NCBI RefSeq assembly: GCF_004402485.1 | Contig: NZ_SOFG01000004.1 | Span: 558,001 to 622,000, forward strand | Length of the DNA stretch: 64,000 nucleotides | Reading direction: 5' to 3' | Origin: Cryobacterium algoricola | GTDB taxonomy: Bacteria > Actinomycetota > Actinomycetes > Actinomycetales > Microbacteriaceae | Shown: one piece after another, positions 1-8,989 of the stretch | Layout of the letters: each line of letters opens with the position of its first letter | Numbering within the stretch: position 1 is the first letter of the stretch | Translations under genes and position numbers: made by a program | The notes under the pieces: generated by a model | The model's database searches: none | Told to the model about the DNA's origin: nothing | What the model saw: only the letters and a program-made list of their open reading frames with translations

Positions 1-1
1 C

Positions 2-349
2 CACGGCCACGGCCTCGACCTCGGCCGCGAACAACGCACCTTCAGCCCCGCCCAACGCGCGGCCCTCGCCATTCGCGACGGCGGCTGCATGTGGCCAGGC
101 TGCGACCGCCCACCCTCCTGGACCGAAACCCATCACATCGAGCACTGGAAAGACGACACCGGGCAGACCAACCTCGACCACGGCGTCCTGCTCTGCCGGG
201 CCGACCACCTCCGGCTTCACAACGAACACTGGCGCATCACTCGAGACCACACCGGCCGCTACTGGCTCACCCCACCACCCGGACTCGACCCCGAGCAGAC
301 ACCCATCCTCCTCGCCAGCAAGAACCCGATCCTGCGGGACACCGACTGA
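2..349 (+). CDS. HNH endonuclease, DUF222-type, C-terminal part (cut by window edge)
   Basis: Only the last 115 codons are in the window; the frame is open to the left edge. The visible part is the HNH nuclease domain: a CMWPGC knuckle, then the HHIEHW core carrying the two catalytic-site histidines, then CRADHLRLHN, whose Cys and His residues complete the metal site. This arrangement is typical of the DUF222-HNH proteins found in many copies in Microbacteriaceae and other actinobacteria. Their biological role is not established; many are thought to belong to mobile or decaying elements. The N-terminal DUF222 part would lie outside the window. Confidence 0.8.
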   Translation, partial: HGHGLDLGREQRTFSPAQRAALAIRDGGCMWPGCDRPPSWTETHHIEHWKDDTGQTNLDHGVLLCRADHLRLHNEHWRITRDHTGRYWLTPPPGLDPEQTPILLASKNPILRDTD

Positions 350-478
350 CCCAAGCGCCGGTGTGGAGGACCATTGATGGCCCTCACCGTCCGAATACCG
401 TCCAGACCTGAACAGGACAGCGCCCGAGGCCGAACACCGTCGGATCCGATCGGGCAGGCGCGCACGCACCCGCCCGTG

Positions 479-484
479 CAGAAT
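479..484 (+). promoter_or_regulatory. Possible leaderless -10 box for the chelatase gene
   Basis: CAGAAT sits six bases before the GTG at 491. The first base departs from the TANNNT pattern seen at other leaderless starts here, so this is the weakest of that set. Confidence 0.3.
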
Positions 485-490
485 AGAGGG

Positions 491-1222
491 GTGACGGCCT
501 CCACCTCTCCCGCCCTCGTCGGCATCGCCCACGGCACCTCGTCCGCGGCCGGGCAGGCGGCGGTCGCGGGGCTCATGGCCGCCGTGGCTCTCGCGGAACC
601 CACGCTCCACACCGCCCTCGGTTATGTCGATGTCCAGCAGCCGGACGCACCCTCGACGCTGGCCGCACTCCCGGCCGGTGTGCCAGCTGTGGTTGTTCCG
701 CTGCTTCTGTCCGCCGGCTACCACGTGTACGTCGACCTGACCGATGCCGTCGCCGGCGAAGCCGCGGCATCCGCGCGTTCGGTCACCATGACCGAGGCGC
801 TCGGACCAGACGACCGGCTCATCGAACTACTCCGAGAACGACTCGACGAGGTCCCACTCAACGCCGACGATTCCCTCGTGCTCGCGGTCGCCGGCTCAAG
901 CGACGCCCGTGCGGTCGCCGCGTGCCGCGTCGTCGCCGAGCGACTGTCCCTCGCCGCCGGACGCGACGTCGCGCTCGGCTTCCTCTCCGCGGCACGCCCT
1001 CGCCTCGCGTGCGCCGTCACGATCGAGCGCATCCAGCGGCCCGGCAGACGTGTCGTCGTGAGCAGCTACCTTCTGGCCCCGGGGTTCTTCCAGGGGCTGG
1101 TCGAGAAAGCGGGGGCGGATGCCGTCACCGCGCCCCTGCTCCTGCCCACGGAACCCGCAAGTCCGCTCCTCGTCGCCGTCGTCACCGACCGCTACCGCAA
1201 CGCCCTCACACCCACCGACTGA
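491..1222 (+). CDS. Sirohydrochlorin chelatase family protein (CbiX/SirB-like)
   Basis: 243 residues. The N-terminal GIAHGTSS motif carries the conserved metal-site histidine of the CbiX family. A second histidine sits in LLSAGYHVYVD about 75 residues later, and the downstream half repeats the alpha/beta fold as expected for a two-domain class II chelatase. It would insert ferrous iron (siroheme) or cobalt into sirohydrochlorin. Siroheme is the more likely product, because the sulfite reductase and cobA lie 3-10 kb downstream. The GTG at 491 was chosen because VTASTSPALVGIAHGTSS matches the family N-terminus; the frame stays open about 39 codons upstream. No good Shine-Dalgarno site precedes it, so leaderless translation is possible. 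Confidence 0.8.
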   Translation: MTASTSPALVGIAHGTSSAAGQAAVAGLMAAVALAEPTLHTALGYVDVQQPDAPSTLAALPAGVPAVVVPLLLSAGYHVYVDLTDAVAGEAAASARSVTMTEALGPDDRLIELLRERLDEVPLNADDSLVLAVAGSSDARAVAACRVVAERLSLAAGRDVALGFLSAARPRLACAVTIERIQRPGRRVVVSSYLLAPGFFQGLVEKAGADAVTAPLLLPTEPASPLLVAVVTDRYRNALTPTD

Positions 1223-1411
1223 CCGCCATAACGTCCGACCGCACGGGACGCGAATCCGCGGCGAGCGCCGACGGTATCCGGTCGGTGGACATCCGCTCGC
1301 CGCCATCGCGCCGGTTTCGGCAGGCTGCGCCCGCCGTTTCGGGAGCGGCCTCACGAAACCGCCGCGGTCACCCCCCGGAAATCCGCAAACGCACTCAAAT
1401 CGCACAAGACT

Positions 1412-1442
1412 TATTGCGCAATAGGTGTTGTGGAGATAGCGT
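1412..1442 (+). promoter_or_regulatory. arsR promoter with palindromic operator over the -35
   Basis: The perfect 12-bp palindrome TATTGCGCAATA (1412-1423) contains TTGCGC (1414-1419), which fits a -35. A 17-bp spacer leads to TAGCGT (1437-1442), a good -10, and the ATG follows six bases later at 1449. The layout fits an autoregulated leaderless promoter that the ArsR-type product would close by covering the -35. Binding is inferred. Confidence 0.6.
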
Positions 1443-1448
1443 GGTGGC

Positions 1449-2033
1449 ATGCCCTCTCCTGAATCCGGCGATACCGCACACCTCACGAGCGCAGCATCCA
1501 TGCGCGTCCTGGCGCACCCGACCCGGCTGCGCTTGCTCGGCCTGCTGCGCGAGCGCGGGCCCCAGACCGCCGCCCTGCTCGGCGACGTCGTCGACGAGGC
1601 CCCGGGCACGGTGAGCTACCACCTGGCCAAGCTCGCCTCCATCGGTCTGATCCAGGAGGCCGCAGACATGGGAACCGATCGTCGCGAACGCTGGTGGCGG
1701 TCGAGCCACGCGCTGACGTCCTGGGAACCGGCGGACCTTCTCGACGATCCCGCAGCGCTGGCGGCGTCAACGGCTCTCCAACGGGCGATCGTGCAGATCT
1801 ACGCCGCCAACTTCACGCAGTACCTCGACAACGTGCCCGCCCTGCCCGCGGACTGGGTGCGCGCAGCCCCGAGCTCCGACCGAGGTCTGCGCCTCACGGT
1901 GACCGAACTCGCCGAGCTGAGAAAGGAACTCGAGGTCGTCACCGAGAAGTTCCTGGCGATCAGCGCCACTCACACCGAAGCCGACGGCTCCGAGCGGGTC
2001 AGCCTCGTCTACCAGGCCTATCGCACCCCGTGA
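1449..2033 (+). CDS. ArsR-family winged-helix transcriptional regulator
   Basis: 194 residues. Residues 15-75 (VLAHPTRLRLLGLLRERGPQ, then TVSYHLAKLASIGLI) are a typical ArsR/HTH_20 winged helix with the recognition helix in VSYHLAKL. The C-terminal 110 residues resemble the HTH_20 subgroup that senses small molecules. No CXC-type metal site is visible, so a metalloregulator role is doubtful. The stop overlaps the GTG of the next gene, an MFS exporter, so the pair is translationally coupled and this protein most likely controls that exporter and itself. The palindrome at 1412-1423 is the likely operator. ATG at 1449 gives a leaderless start behind TAGCGT. Confidence 0.85.
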   Translation: MPSPESGDTAHLTSAASMRVLAHPTRLRLLGLLRERGPQTAALLGDVVDEAPGTVSYHLAKLASIGLIQEAADMGTDRRERWWRSSHALTSWEPADLLDDPAALAASTALQRAIVQIYAANFTQYLDNVPALPADWVRAAPSSDRGLRLTVTELAELRKELEVVTEKFLAISATHTEADGSERVSLVYQAYRTP

Positions 2034-3304
2034 CGAAGACCCTCGCGGCCACCCGCGCGCTGCGCTCTCTCACCGCCCTGCTCACGGCACACGTCGTCTC
2101 GCAGACCGGTAACGTCGTCACCCTGTTCGCCGTTCCGTTCTACGTGCTCTCGACCGGCGGGACGGGCATCGAGGTCGGCACCGCGGCATTCTTCGCGACA
2201 GCCCCGGTCATCATCGGCGGCCCCCTCGGCGGGGTCGTCGTCGACCGGATCGGCTACCGCCGTGCGAGCATCCTTGCGGACCTGATCAGCGGGGCGACCG
2301 TCCTCGCCATCCCGGTCGTCGCGCTCACGATCGGACTTCCGTTCTGGGGTCTGCTCGCCCTCGTCTTCCTCAGCGGCCTCCTCGACACCCCCGGGCAGAC
2401 CGCTCGGCGGGTGCTCCTGCCCGCGTTCTCTGCCGATGCGCACGTGCGTCTCGAACGCTCCGTCGGGTTCCTCGATGGAGCCGAGCGCCTCTCCCGCCTC
2501 CTCGGCGCACCGCTCGGCGGTCTCCTGATCGCCGGCGTCGGCCCCCTGAACGCCCTCTTCGTCAACGCGGGCACCTTCGCGCTCTCGGCGATCATCACCT
2601 GGTTGTTCGTCACACGTCCGGTCGTGGCCGAGCGGATGCCCGACGCGACCGACCCCCCGGCGCGCACTGGCTACTGGTCGGAACTCGCCGAGGGTTTCCG
2701 GTTCGTCACACGTGAGCCGCTCCTGCGTGCGGTCGTGCTCCTGGTTCTCGTCACGAACGTGTTCGATGCCGCCCGCGGTTCCTCCCTGCTTCCGCTCTAC
2801 GCCCACGATTCGCTGGGCGGGGCCGCGGCATTCGGCGTGCTCGTGGCAGTGATGGGCGGAGGCGCCCTGCTCGGAACCGTGGTCTTCGGATTCTTCGCGC
2901 ACCGGTTGCCCCGGCGGGTCACCTTCTCGGTCTGCTTCGCCCTTGCGGGAGGTCCGTCCCTCTTCGCGTTCGCGGCCGGACTCCCCTTTGTCTGGCTGAT
3001 CGCGGCGACCGCGCTCTCCGGCGTCGCCGCCGGCGCGATCAACCCCATCCTCGGCACGGTCGAGCTCGAACGGGTACCGGAGGGCATGCGCGCCCGGGTG
3101 TTCGGGCTGATCAACGCCGGGGCCTGGGCCGGCGTGCCCGCAGGGGCCCTGCTCGGCGGAATCGGTGCGGACACCGTCGGCCTGCAGACCTCCTTCTTCA
3201 TCATCGGCGTGCTCTACGTTGCGGTCACCCTTCTGCCGCTCGGCATTCCGGTTTTCCGGGAGATGGAACCGCCCCCGAATCCGCAGCCCGCGCCCGCCGT
3301 TTAG
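2030..3304 (+). CDS. MFS transporter (drug/metabolite efflux type)
   Basis: 424 residues, about 12 hydrophobic segments, with the MFS_3 / enterobactin-exporter-like look: VSQTGNVVTLFAVPFYVLS in helix 1 and GGPLGGVVVDRIGYRRASIL as the motif A loop between helices 2 and 3. GTG at 2030 overlaps the stop codon of the ArsR gene (GTGA), which fixes the start and shows coupling. As a member of an ArsR-MFS pair it probably exports a compound sensed by the regulator. The substrate cannot be read from sequence. Confidence 0.85.
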   Translation: MTKTLAATRALRSLTALLTAHVVSQTGNVVTLFAVPFYVLSTGGTGIEVGTAAFFATAPVIIGGPLGGVVVDRIGYRRASILADLISGATVLAIPVVALTIGLPFWGLLALVFLSGLLDTPGQTARRVLLPAFSADAHVRLERSVGFLDGAERLSRLLGAPLGGLLIAGVGPLNALFVNAGTFALSAIITWLFVTRPVVAERMPDATDPPARTGYWSELAEGFRFVTREPLLRAVVLLVLVTNVFDAARGSSLLPLYAHDSLGGAAAFGVLVAVMGGGALLGTVVFGFFAHRLPRRVTFSVCFALAGGPSLFAFAAGLPFVWLIAATALSGVAAGAINPILGTVELERVPEGMRARVFGLINAGAWAGVPAGALLGGIGADTVGLQTSFFIIGVLYVAVTLLPLGIPVFREMEPPPNPQPAPAV

Positions 3305-3412
3305 GGTGCGGCCTGCCGGAACAGGCGCGGCGGCAGACGGAACACCGGCAGTACCGCGGGGTGCAGTCAGCGGCACTGCCGGGCACACTCAGGGATGCAG
3401 CCGGGCGCGCAG

Positions 3413-3967
3413 TCAGGGGCGCACGCGATACGTGAGGATCGCGAACTGACCCTGGGCGGTCGCACTCAGCAGCTCGAGGTGGTCGGACTCGAGCCGACGC
3501 GGCAGCACCGGAGCCCCGCCGGGCAGGGCGACCGGCGCCACCGAGAGCATGATCGTGTCGAGGGCGCCGGCGTCGAGGAACTGGCCGGCCAGGTCGCCGC
3601 CGCCGACCACCCACACGTCCTTCTCCCCAGCTGCCGCGAGAATCGACGGCAGCGCGGCAGCGACGCTCCCGCTCACGAACCGCACGTCGGCCCCCTCGGG
3701 CGTCGGCAGCTCGCGATTGGTGAAGACGAACGTGGGCCGGTCGCCGTAGAACTCCCGCCACTTGTGCGGTTTGTCGAGCAGCTCCTCCTCGCGCAGGACC
3801 CATTCGTAGGTCGTGGAGCCCTCCACGAGAACACCGATGCCCGCCAGGAACTGGTCTTGGTCCTCGAGTCCCGCCGTGTCGACCGCGAAGAGCCAGGCCA
3901 GTGAATTGGACTCGTCAGCGATGAAGCCGGTGAACGAGGTCGCCGTGTTGTAGATCACCTGGGTCAT
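3413..3967 (-). CDS. Dihydrofolate reductase family protein (RibD C-terminal domain)
   Basis: 184 residues. The N-terminal MTQVIYNTATSFTGFIAD and the later KDVWVVGGGDLAGQFLDAGALD block match the RibD_C/DHFR-like fold, where the GGG loop contacts NADPH. Such stand-alone proteins are common in actinobacteria and mostly uncharacterised; they are probably NADPH-dependent reductases rather than true folate enzymes. It is a single gene, divergent from the sulfur operon. TAGTCT (3974-3979, minus strand) ends six bases before ATG, so the start appears leaderless. Confidence 0.8.
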   Translation of the reverse strand: MTQVIYNTATSFTGFIADESNSLAWLFAVDTAGLEDQDQFLAGIGVLVEGSTTYEWVLREEELLDKPHKWREFYGDRPTFVFTNRELPTPEGADVRFVSGSVAAALPSILAAAGEKDVWVVGGGDLAGQFLDAGALDTIMLSVAPVALPGGAPVLPRRLESDHLELLSATAQGQFAILTYRVRP

Positions 3968-3973
3968 GCGGCG

Positions 3974-3979
3974 AGACTA
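3974..3979 (-). promoter_or_regulatory. -10 box of the leaderless reductase gene
   Basis: On the minus strand TAGTCT is followed by CGCCGC and then ATG, so transcription would begin at or next to the start codon. Confidence 0.5.
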
Positions 3980-4168
3980 TGCCGAACGCCCGACAGCGAA
4001 CAGTGACCCTGGCCGGACAGGGGCCGGAACAGCGATGGGAACGACCGACACTATACGAGTGGATGCCGCCCGGCGCATCCGTGTGACGCTCTGCTACGGT
4101 GCGTGACTGGCCGTTACGACACACGCGAGTGATTGCTCCCCATTCTCGATAGATTCTTCCAACGCACC

Positions 4169-4198
4169 CCGGCTCACGCTGCACTCCGGCTCACGCTC
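4169..4198 (+). repeat. 12-bp direct repeat in the leader of the sulfur operon
   Basis: CCGGCTCACGCT occurs at 4169-4180 and again at 4187-4198, spaced 18 bp start to start, just ahead of the ribosome binding site AAGGAGG (4211-4217). It could be a regulator site or a repeat in the 5' leader. Two -10-like hexamers lie upstream (TACGGT 4095-4100, TAGATT 4150-4155), neither with a convincing -35. Confidence 0.4.
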
Positions 4199-4222
4199 TG
4201 GCCGGTGCCGAAGGAGGATCCC

Positions 4223-5932
4223 GTGTCACCCAACCAGACCGAAGCGGCCACGCCGGCCAGGCCCCACCGCCAGGCCGGCCGTCCCAACGGCCAGTGGAAG
4301 GTGGACGGCACCGCCCCCCTCAACGGCAACGAAGTCTGGAAGCAGGAGGACGGCGGCCTGAGCGTCCGCGAACGGGTCGAGAACATCTACTCGAAGCAGG
4401 GTTTCGACTCGATCGAGGGAACCGACCTGCACGGCCGGATGCGCTGGTGGGGCCTCTACACGCAGCGCAAGCCCGGCATCGACGGCGGCAAGACCGCGAC
4501 CCTCGAGCCGCACGAGCTCGAAGACAAGTACTTCATGCTGCGGGTACGCATCGACGGCGGCCAGCTCACGACGACCCAGCTGCGCGTCATCGGCGAGATC
4601 TCCCACGAATTCGGCCGTGACTCCGCCGACCTCACCGACCGGCAGAACATCCAGCTGCACTGGATCCGCATCGAGGACGTTCCCGAGATCTGGACCCGCC
4701 TCGAAGCCGTCGGGCTGCAGACCACGGAGGCCTGCGGCGACGTGCCCCGCGTCATCCTCGGCTCCCCCGTCGCCGGCATCGCCGCTGACGAACTGATCGA
4801 CCCGAGCGGGCTCATCACCGACATCACGGCCCGGTACATCGGCGACGAAAGCCTCGCCAACCTGCCGCGCAAGTTCAAGACCGCCATCACCGGCAGCCCG
4901 AGCCAGGACGTCGTGCACGAGATCAACGACATCTCCTACGTCGCGGTCGACCACCCCGAACTGGGCATCGGGTTCGACCTCTGGGTCGGCGGCGGCCTCT
5001 CCACCGCCCCGCGCCTCGCCGAACGCCTCGGCGTCTTCATCTCCCCCGACCGTGTCGCCGAGGTCTGGCACGGCGTCGCGAGTCTGTTCCGCGACTACGG
5101 CTACCGTCGCCTGCGCAACAAGGCCAGGCTCAAGTTCCTGCTCGCCGACTGGGGGCCGGAGAAGTTCCGGAAGGTCCTCGAGGACGAGTTCCTCGAGTCC
5201 CCGCTCCCCGACGGTCCCGCGGCCCCGCCGCCCACCCGGCCTGGCGACCACGTCGGCGTGCACAAGCAGACCGACGGCCGCTACTACATCGGCGTCACCC
5301 CCTTCGTCGGCCGCGTCTCCGGCCCGACGCTGCTGAGCCTCGCCGCCCTGCTCGAGGCGAACGGTTCGACGCGACTGCGCACGACCCCGCACCAGAAGCT
5401 CGTGCTCCTCGACATCCCCGAGGAGAACGTCGAATCCCTGATCGTTGCCCTCGACGAGATCGGCCTCGCCGCGCGCCCCAGCCTGTTCCGCCGGTCCACG
5501 ATCGCCTGCACCGGCATCGAATACTGCAAGCTCGCGATCGTCGAGACCAAGAAGTCCGCGACGGATGCGGTCCTCGAGCTCGAAAAGCGGCTCGCCTCGA
5601 TCGACGTCCCCCAGCCGATCAGCCTGCACGTCAACGGCTGCCCGAATTCCTGCGCCCGCATCCAGACTGCGGACATCGGGCTCAAGGGCCAGCTCCTCCC
5701 CGACGGGAACGGCGGCCAGGTCCCCGGCTTCCAGGTGCACCTCGGCGGCGGCCTCGCCTCGCATGAGCGCGAGGAGGCCGGCCTCGGTCGCACCGTCCGC
5801 GGTCTCAAGGTGACCGCGGACGACATCGCCGACTATGTCGAACGGATCGTGCTCCGCTTCCTTGCCGACCGCGGCGAGACCGAGACCTTCGCCGTCTGGG
5901 CACACCGCGCCGACGAGGAGGCCCTGCAATGA
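4223..5932 (+). CDS. sirA: Ferredoxin-dependent assimilatory sulfite reductase (SirA/NirA type)
   Basis: 569 residues. It reduces sulfite to sulfide with six electrons on a coupled siroheme/[4Fe-4S] centre. The four cluster cysteines are present as C-x5-C (429 and 435, in ACTGIEYC) and C-x3-C (473 and 477, in NGCPNSC). Two ferrodoxin-like half domains (about 110-180 and 350-415) flank them. The family includes nitrite reductases; sulfite is favoured because the gene heads a sulfate-activation operon ending in its own ferredoxin and ferredoxin reductase. GTG at 4223 follows AAGGAGG by five bases, the strongest ribosome binding site in the region; earlier in-frame starts lack one. Its stop overlaps cysH (ATGA). 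Confidence 0.93.
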   Translation: MSPNQTEAATPARPHRQAGRPNGQWKVDGTAPLNGNEVWKQEDGGLSVRERVENIYSKQGFDSIEGTDLHGRMRWWGLYTQRKPGIDGGKTATLEPHELEDKYFMLRVRIDGGQLTTTQLRVIGEISHEFGRDSADLTDRQNIQLHWIRIEDVPEIWTRLEAVGLQTTEACGDVPRVILGSPVAGIAADELIDPSGLITDITARYIGDESLANLPRKFKTAITGSPSQDVVHEINDISYVAVDHPELGIGFDLWVGGGLSTAPRLAERLGVFISPDRVAEVWHGVASLFRDYGYRRLRNKARLKFLLADWGPEKFRKVLEDEFLESPLPDGPAAPPPTRPGDHVGVHKQTDGRYYIGVTPFVGRVSGPTLLSLAALLEANGSTRLRTTPHQKLVLLDIPEENVESLIVALDEIGLAARPSLFRRSTIACTGIEYCKLAIVETKKSATDAVLELEKRLASIDVPQPISLHVNGCPNSCARIQTADIGLKGQLLPDGNGGQVPGFQVHLGGGLASHEREEAGLGRTVRGLKVTADDIADYVERIVLRFLADRGETETFAVWAHRADEEALQ

Positions 5933-6684
5933 GCGACGCCACAACCGGAACCGGACTCACGACGGCGGCCACGACGGCCGTCGCTCCCCGGCGCAACGCC
6001 GAGGAGCTCAAGGCTCTCGCCGTCCGTGGCGCCGCGGAACTCGGCGAGACCGGCTACGCCGAGGTCGTCGCGTGGGTGGCGGCCAACTTCCCCGTCGCAC
6101 ACGTCGCCGTCGCCTGCTCGATGGCCGACGCCGTGCTCCCGCACGTCGTTGCGGCACAGCTGCCCGGCGTCGACGTGCTCTTCCTCGACACCGGCTACCA
6201 TTTCGCCGAGACCTACGAAACCAGGGACACCGTCGCCCGGCTCCTCCCGGTGCGGATCGTCGACGTGCTGCCCGCGAAGACCGTCCCGGAGCAGGACGCC
6301 GAACACGGCGCGGAACTCTTCAGCCGCGACCCGAACCTGTGCTGCGCGATGCGCAAGGTCGAGCCCCTGCAGCGTTCGCTCACCGGCTACGAACTCTGGT
6401 TCACCGGCGTGCGCCGCGACGAGGCCCCGACCAGGGCGAACACCCCGCTTGTGACCTGGGACGAGCGCAACGGCCTCGTCAAGGTCAACCCGCTCGCGGC
6501 GTGGAGCTTCGACGACATCCTCGACTACGCCGGCTACCACCAGGTTCCGGTGAACCCGCTGCTCGAGCAGGGGTACCCCTCCATCGGCTGCGCGCCGTGC
6601 ACGAAGCCCGTCGCCGCCGGCGACGACCCCCGATCCGGACGCTGGGCGAACCTGGCCAAGACAGAATGCGGGCTCCACGAGTGA
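5929..6684 (+). CDS. cysH: Adenylylsulfate (APS) reductase, [4Fe-4S] type
   Basis: 251 residues. The protein has the paired cysteines Cys138-Cys139 and the CAPC pair (221, 224) that bind a [4Fe-4S] cluster in APS reductases; PAPS-specific CysH proteins lack these. The catalytic nucleophile is Cys247 in the C-terminal ECGLHE. It reduces APS directly to sulfite and AMP, so no APS kinase (CysC) is needed, consistent with no cysC here and no CysC fusion on CysN. It overlaps sirA by four bases and cysD by four (GTGA), so translation is coupled on both sides. Confidence 0.95.
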   Translation: MSDATTGTGLTTAATTAVAPRRNAEELKALAVRGAAELGETGYAEVVAWVAANFPVAHVAVACSMADAVLPHVVAAQLPGVDVLFLDTGYHFAETYETRDTVARLLPVRIVDVLPAKTVPEQDAEHGAELFSRDPNLCCAMRKVEPLQRSLTGYELWFTGVRRDEAPTRANTPLVTWDERNGLVKVNPLAAWSFDDILDYAGYHQVPVNPLLEQGYPSIGCAPCTKPVAAGDDPRSGRWANLAKTECGLHE

Positions 6685-7631
6685 ACGCCGTCACGACCGC
6701 CATCGCCACCGAGTCCTCCGTTCAGGCCGCGGGGAGCCACCGGCTCTCCCAGCTCGACGTGCTCGAGAGCGAGGCGATCCACATCATCCGTGAGGTCGTC
6801 GCCGAATTCGAGCGTCCCGTGCTGCTGTTCTCCGGCGGCAAGGACTCCGTCGTCGTGCTGCACCTCGCCGCGAAGGCCTTCTGGCCGGGCAAGGTCCCCT
6901 TCGGTCTGCTGCACGTCGACACCGGCCACAATTTCCCGGAGGTCCTCGCCTTCCGGGACGCGACGGTCGCCCGCCTCGGCCTCCGCCTCACCGTCGCGAA
7001 GGTGCAGGATTACATCGACGACGGCCGCCTGCGCGAGCGCGCCGACGGCACCCGCAACCCGTTGCAGACCCTCCCGCTCCTCGACGGGATCGCGGCCGGC
7101 CGCCACGACGCCGTCTTCGGCGGCGCCCGCCGCGACGAGGACAAGGCCCGCGCAAAAGAGCGCATCCTCTCCCTCCGCGACGAATTCGGCCAGTGGGACC
7201 CCCGCAACCAGCGCCCCGAACTCTGGAACCTCTACAACGGCCGCCACACCGTCGGCCAGCATGTGCGCGCGTTCCCGATCAGCAACTGGACCGAGTACAA
7301 CGTCTGGCGCTACATCGAACGGGAGGGCATCGAACTGCCCCCGCTCTATTACGCCCACGAGCGCGAGGTCTTCCGCCGCGACGGCATGTGGCGTGCGATC
7401 GGGCCCGTCTCCGAGCCCCGCCCGGGCGAGGCCGTCGAGACCAGGACCGTCCGGTATCGCACGGTCGGCGACATGAGCTGCACCGGCGCCGTCGACTCCG
7501 ACGCCGCATCCGTCTCCGCCGTCGTGCGCGAGGTCGCCCTCTCCACCATCACCGAACGCGGCGCGACGCGCGCCGACGACCGCATCTCCGAAGCGGCCAT
7601 GGAAGACCGCAAGAAGGACGGATACTTCTGA
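6681..7631 (+). CDS. cysD: Sulfate adenylyltransferase small subunit
   Basis: 316 residues. The SGGKDS PP-loop at 51-56 binds the ATP that is cleaved to adenylylate sulfate. RPELWNLYNGR and the C-terminal DRISEAAMEDRKKDGYF are diagnostic of CysD. It pairs with CysN, the GTPase subunit encoded next. GTG at 6681 overlaps the cysH stop (GTGA), and the cysD stop shares bases with the cysN ATG (TGATG), so cysH, cysD and cysN are translated in tight succession. Confidence 0.95.
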   Translation: MNAVTTAIATESSVQAAGSHRLSQLDVLESEAIHIIREVVAEFERPVLLFSGGKDSVVVLHLAAKAFWPGKVPFGLLHVDTGHNFPEVLAFRDATVARLGLRLTVAKVQDYIDDGRLRERADGTRNPLQTLPLLDGIAAGRHDAVFGGARRDEDKARAKERILSLRDEFGQWDPRNQRPELWNLYNGRHTVGQHVRAFPISNWTEYNVWRYIEREGIELPPLYYAHEREVFRRDGMWRAIGPVSEPRPGEAVETRTVRYRTVGDMSCTGAVDSDAASVSAVVREVALSTITERGATRADDRISEAAMEDRKKDGYF

Positions 7632-8989
7632 TGACTCAGGCACTCCTCACTCCGGCGGATGCCGGCACCACCTTCGCCGCAGACGCCCCGGGCACCCTGT
7701 TCCGGTTCGCAACCGCCGGCTCCGTCGACGACGGCAAGTCGACCCTCGTCGGCCGGCTCCTGCACGACTCGAAGGCGATCCTCGCCGACCAGCTCGAGTC
7801 CGTCACCCGCACGTCCACGGAGCGCGGCTTCGGCGGCGCCGACGGCGGCATCGACTTCGCGCTGCTCACCGACGGCCTCCGCGCCGAACGCGAGCAGGGC
7901 ATCACGATCGACGTCGCCTACCGCTATTTCGCGACCGCGCGCCGCTCCTTCATCCTCGCCGACTGCCCGGGGCACGTGCAGTACACCCGCAACATGGTCA
8001 CCGGCGCGACGACGGCAGACGCCGTGATCATGCTGATCGACGCGCGCAAGGGTGTGCTCGAGCAGACCAGGCGGCACCTCTCCGTCGTCTCCCTGCTGCG
8101 GGTGCCGCACGTGATCATCGCGGTCAACAAGATCGACCTCCTCGGCTACGACGAATCCGCGTTCGCCGCGGTCGCGGCATCCGTGCGCGCCGTCACGAGC
8201 GAGCTCGGCCTCGGCGCCGTGCACGTGCTGCCCGTCTCGGCGCTCGTCGGCGACAACGTCGTCGACCGCTCGCCGCGTACCCCGTGGTACGACGGGCCGA
8301 GCCTGCTCGAACTGCTCGAAAGCCTCCCGGTCGTCGACGAGGTCGAGACCGCCATCGAGGCGTTCCGGCTGCCCGTGCAGCTCGTGCTCCGGCCCCAGGG
8401 CGCCGTCGCCGTCGCGCTGGAGGACGCCGATGCGTTCCGCGACTACCGGGCGTACGCCGGGCAGGTTGCCTCGGGCACGGTACGGGTCGGCGACAGCGTG
8501 AGCGTCGCCCCCGGCGGGGCGACGACCATCGTCACCGGCATCGACTTCGCCGGCACCGAGCTCACCGAGGCGTTCGCCCCGATGTCGGTCGCGCTGCGCC
8601 TGGCCGACGACATCGACATCGCCCGCGGGGCGGTCATCGGCGCGGCGGGCACCCTGCCCGAATCGACGAGGGACCTCACGGCCGCGTTGTTCTGGCTCGA
8701 CCCCCGGGCCCTCACACCGGGCGACCGCACCCTGGTGAAGTTCGGCACGAACACGGTGCAGGCCATCGTCTCGACCGTCACCGGGCGCCTCAACCTCGAC
8801 ACCCTCGAGCTCGAACCCGCTGGCGGCCTCGAGGTCAACGACATCGGCGAGGTCGGCCTGCGGCTCGCCGCTCCGCTCCCGGTCGAGACCTTCACGGAGA
8901 ACCGCCGCTCGGGCGCCTTCCTCGTGATCAACGCCCAGGACGGTGCCACCCTCGCAGCAGGGATCGTCACCGGCTCGGGAGCGCGGTGA
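7631..8989 (+). CDS. cysN: Sulfate adenylyltransferase large subunit (GTPase)
   Basis: 452 residues. It is an EF-Tu-like GTPase whose hydrolysis drives APS formation by CysD. P-loop GSVDDGKST is at 30-38, the G3 motif DCPGH at about 115 and the G4 motif NKID at about 160, followed by two beta-barrel domains. The length ends where CysN ends; the APS kinase domain fused in mycobacterial CysNC is absent. This fits the APS-type CysH encoded just upstream. The stop overlaps the next start (GTGA). Confidence 0.95.
   Translation: MTQALLTPADAGTTFAADAPGTLFRFATAGSVDDGKSTLVGRLLHDSKAILADQLESVTRTSTERGFGGADGGIDFALLTDGLRAEREQGITIDVAYRYFATARRSFILADCPGHVQYTRNMVTGATTADAVIMLIDARKGVLEQTRRHLSVVSLLRVPHVIIAVNKIDLLGYDESAFAAVAASVRAVTSELGLGAVHVLPVSALVGDNVVDRSPRTPWYDGPSLLELLESLPVVDEVETAIEAFRLPVQLVLRPQGAVAVALEDADAFRDYRAYAGQVASGTVRVGDSVSVAPGGATTIVTGIDFAGTELTEAFAPMSVALRLADDIDIARGAVIGAAGTLPESTRDLTAALFWLDPRALTPGDRTLVKFGTNTVQAIVSTVTGRLNLDTLELEPAGGLEVNDIGEVGLRLAAPLPVETFTENRRSGAFLVINAQDGATLAAGIVTGSGAR

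Noticed and set aside
1312..1361. CGGTTTCG...CGAAACCG as terminator of the chelatase gene
   Set aside because: 8-bp arms with a 34-nt loop and no T-tract; too weak to list.
3968..4222. Possible SAM or other riboswitch before the sulfur operon
   Set aside because: No SAM-I, SAM-II or cobalamin box sequence was seen; only a short direct repeat and weak -10 hexamers.
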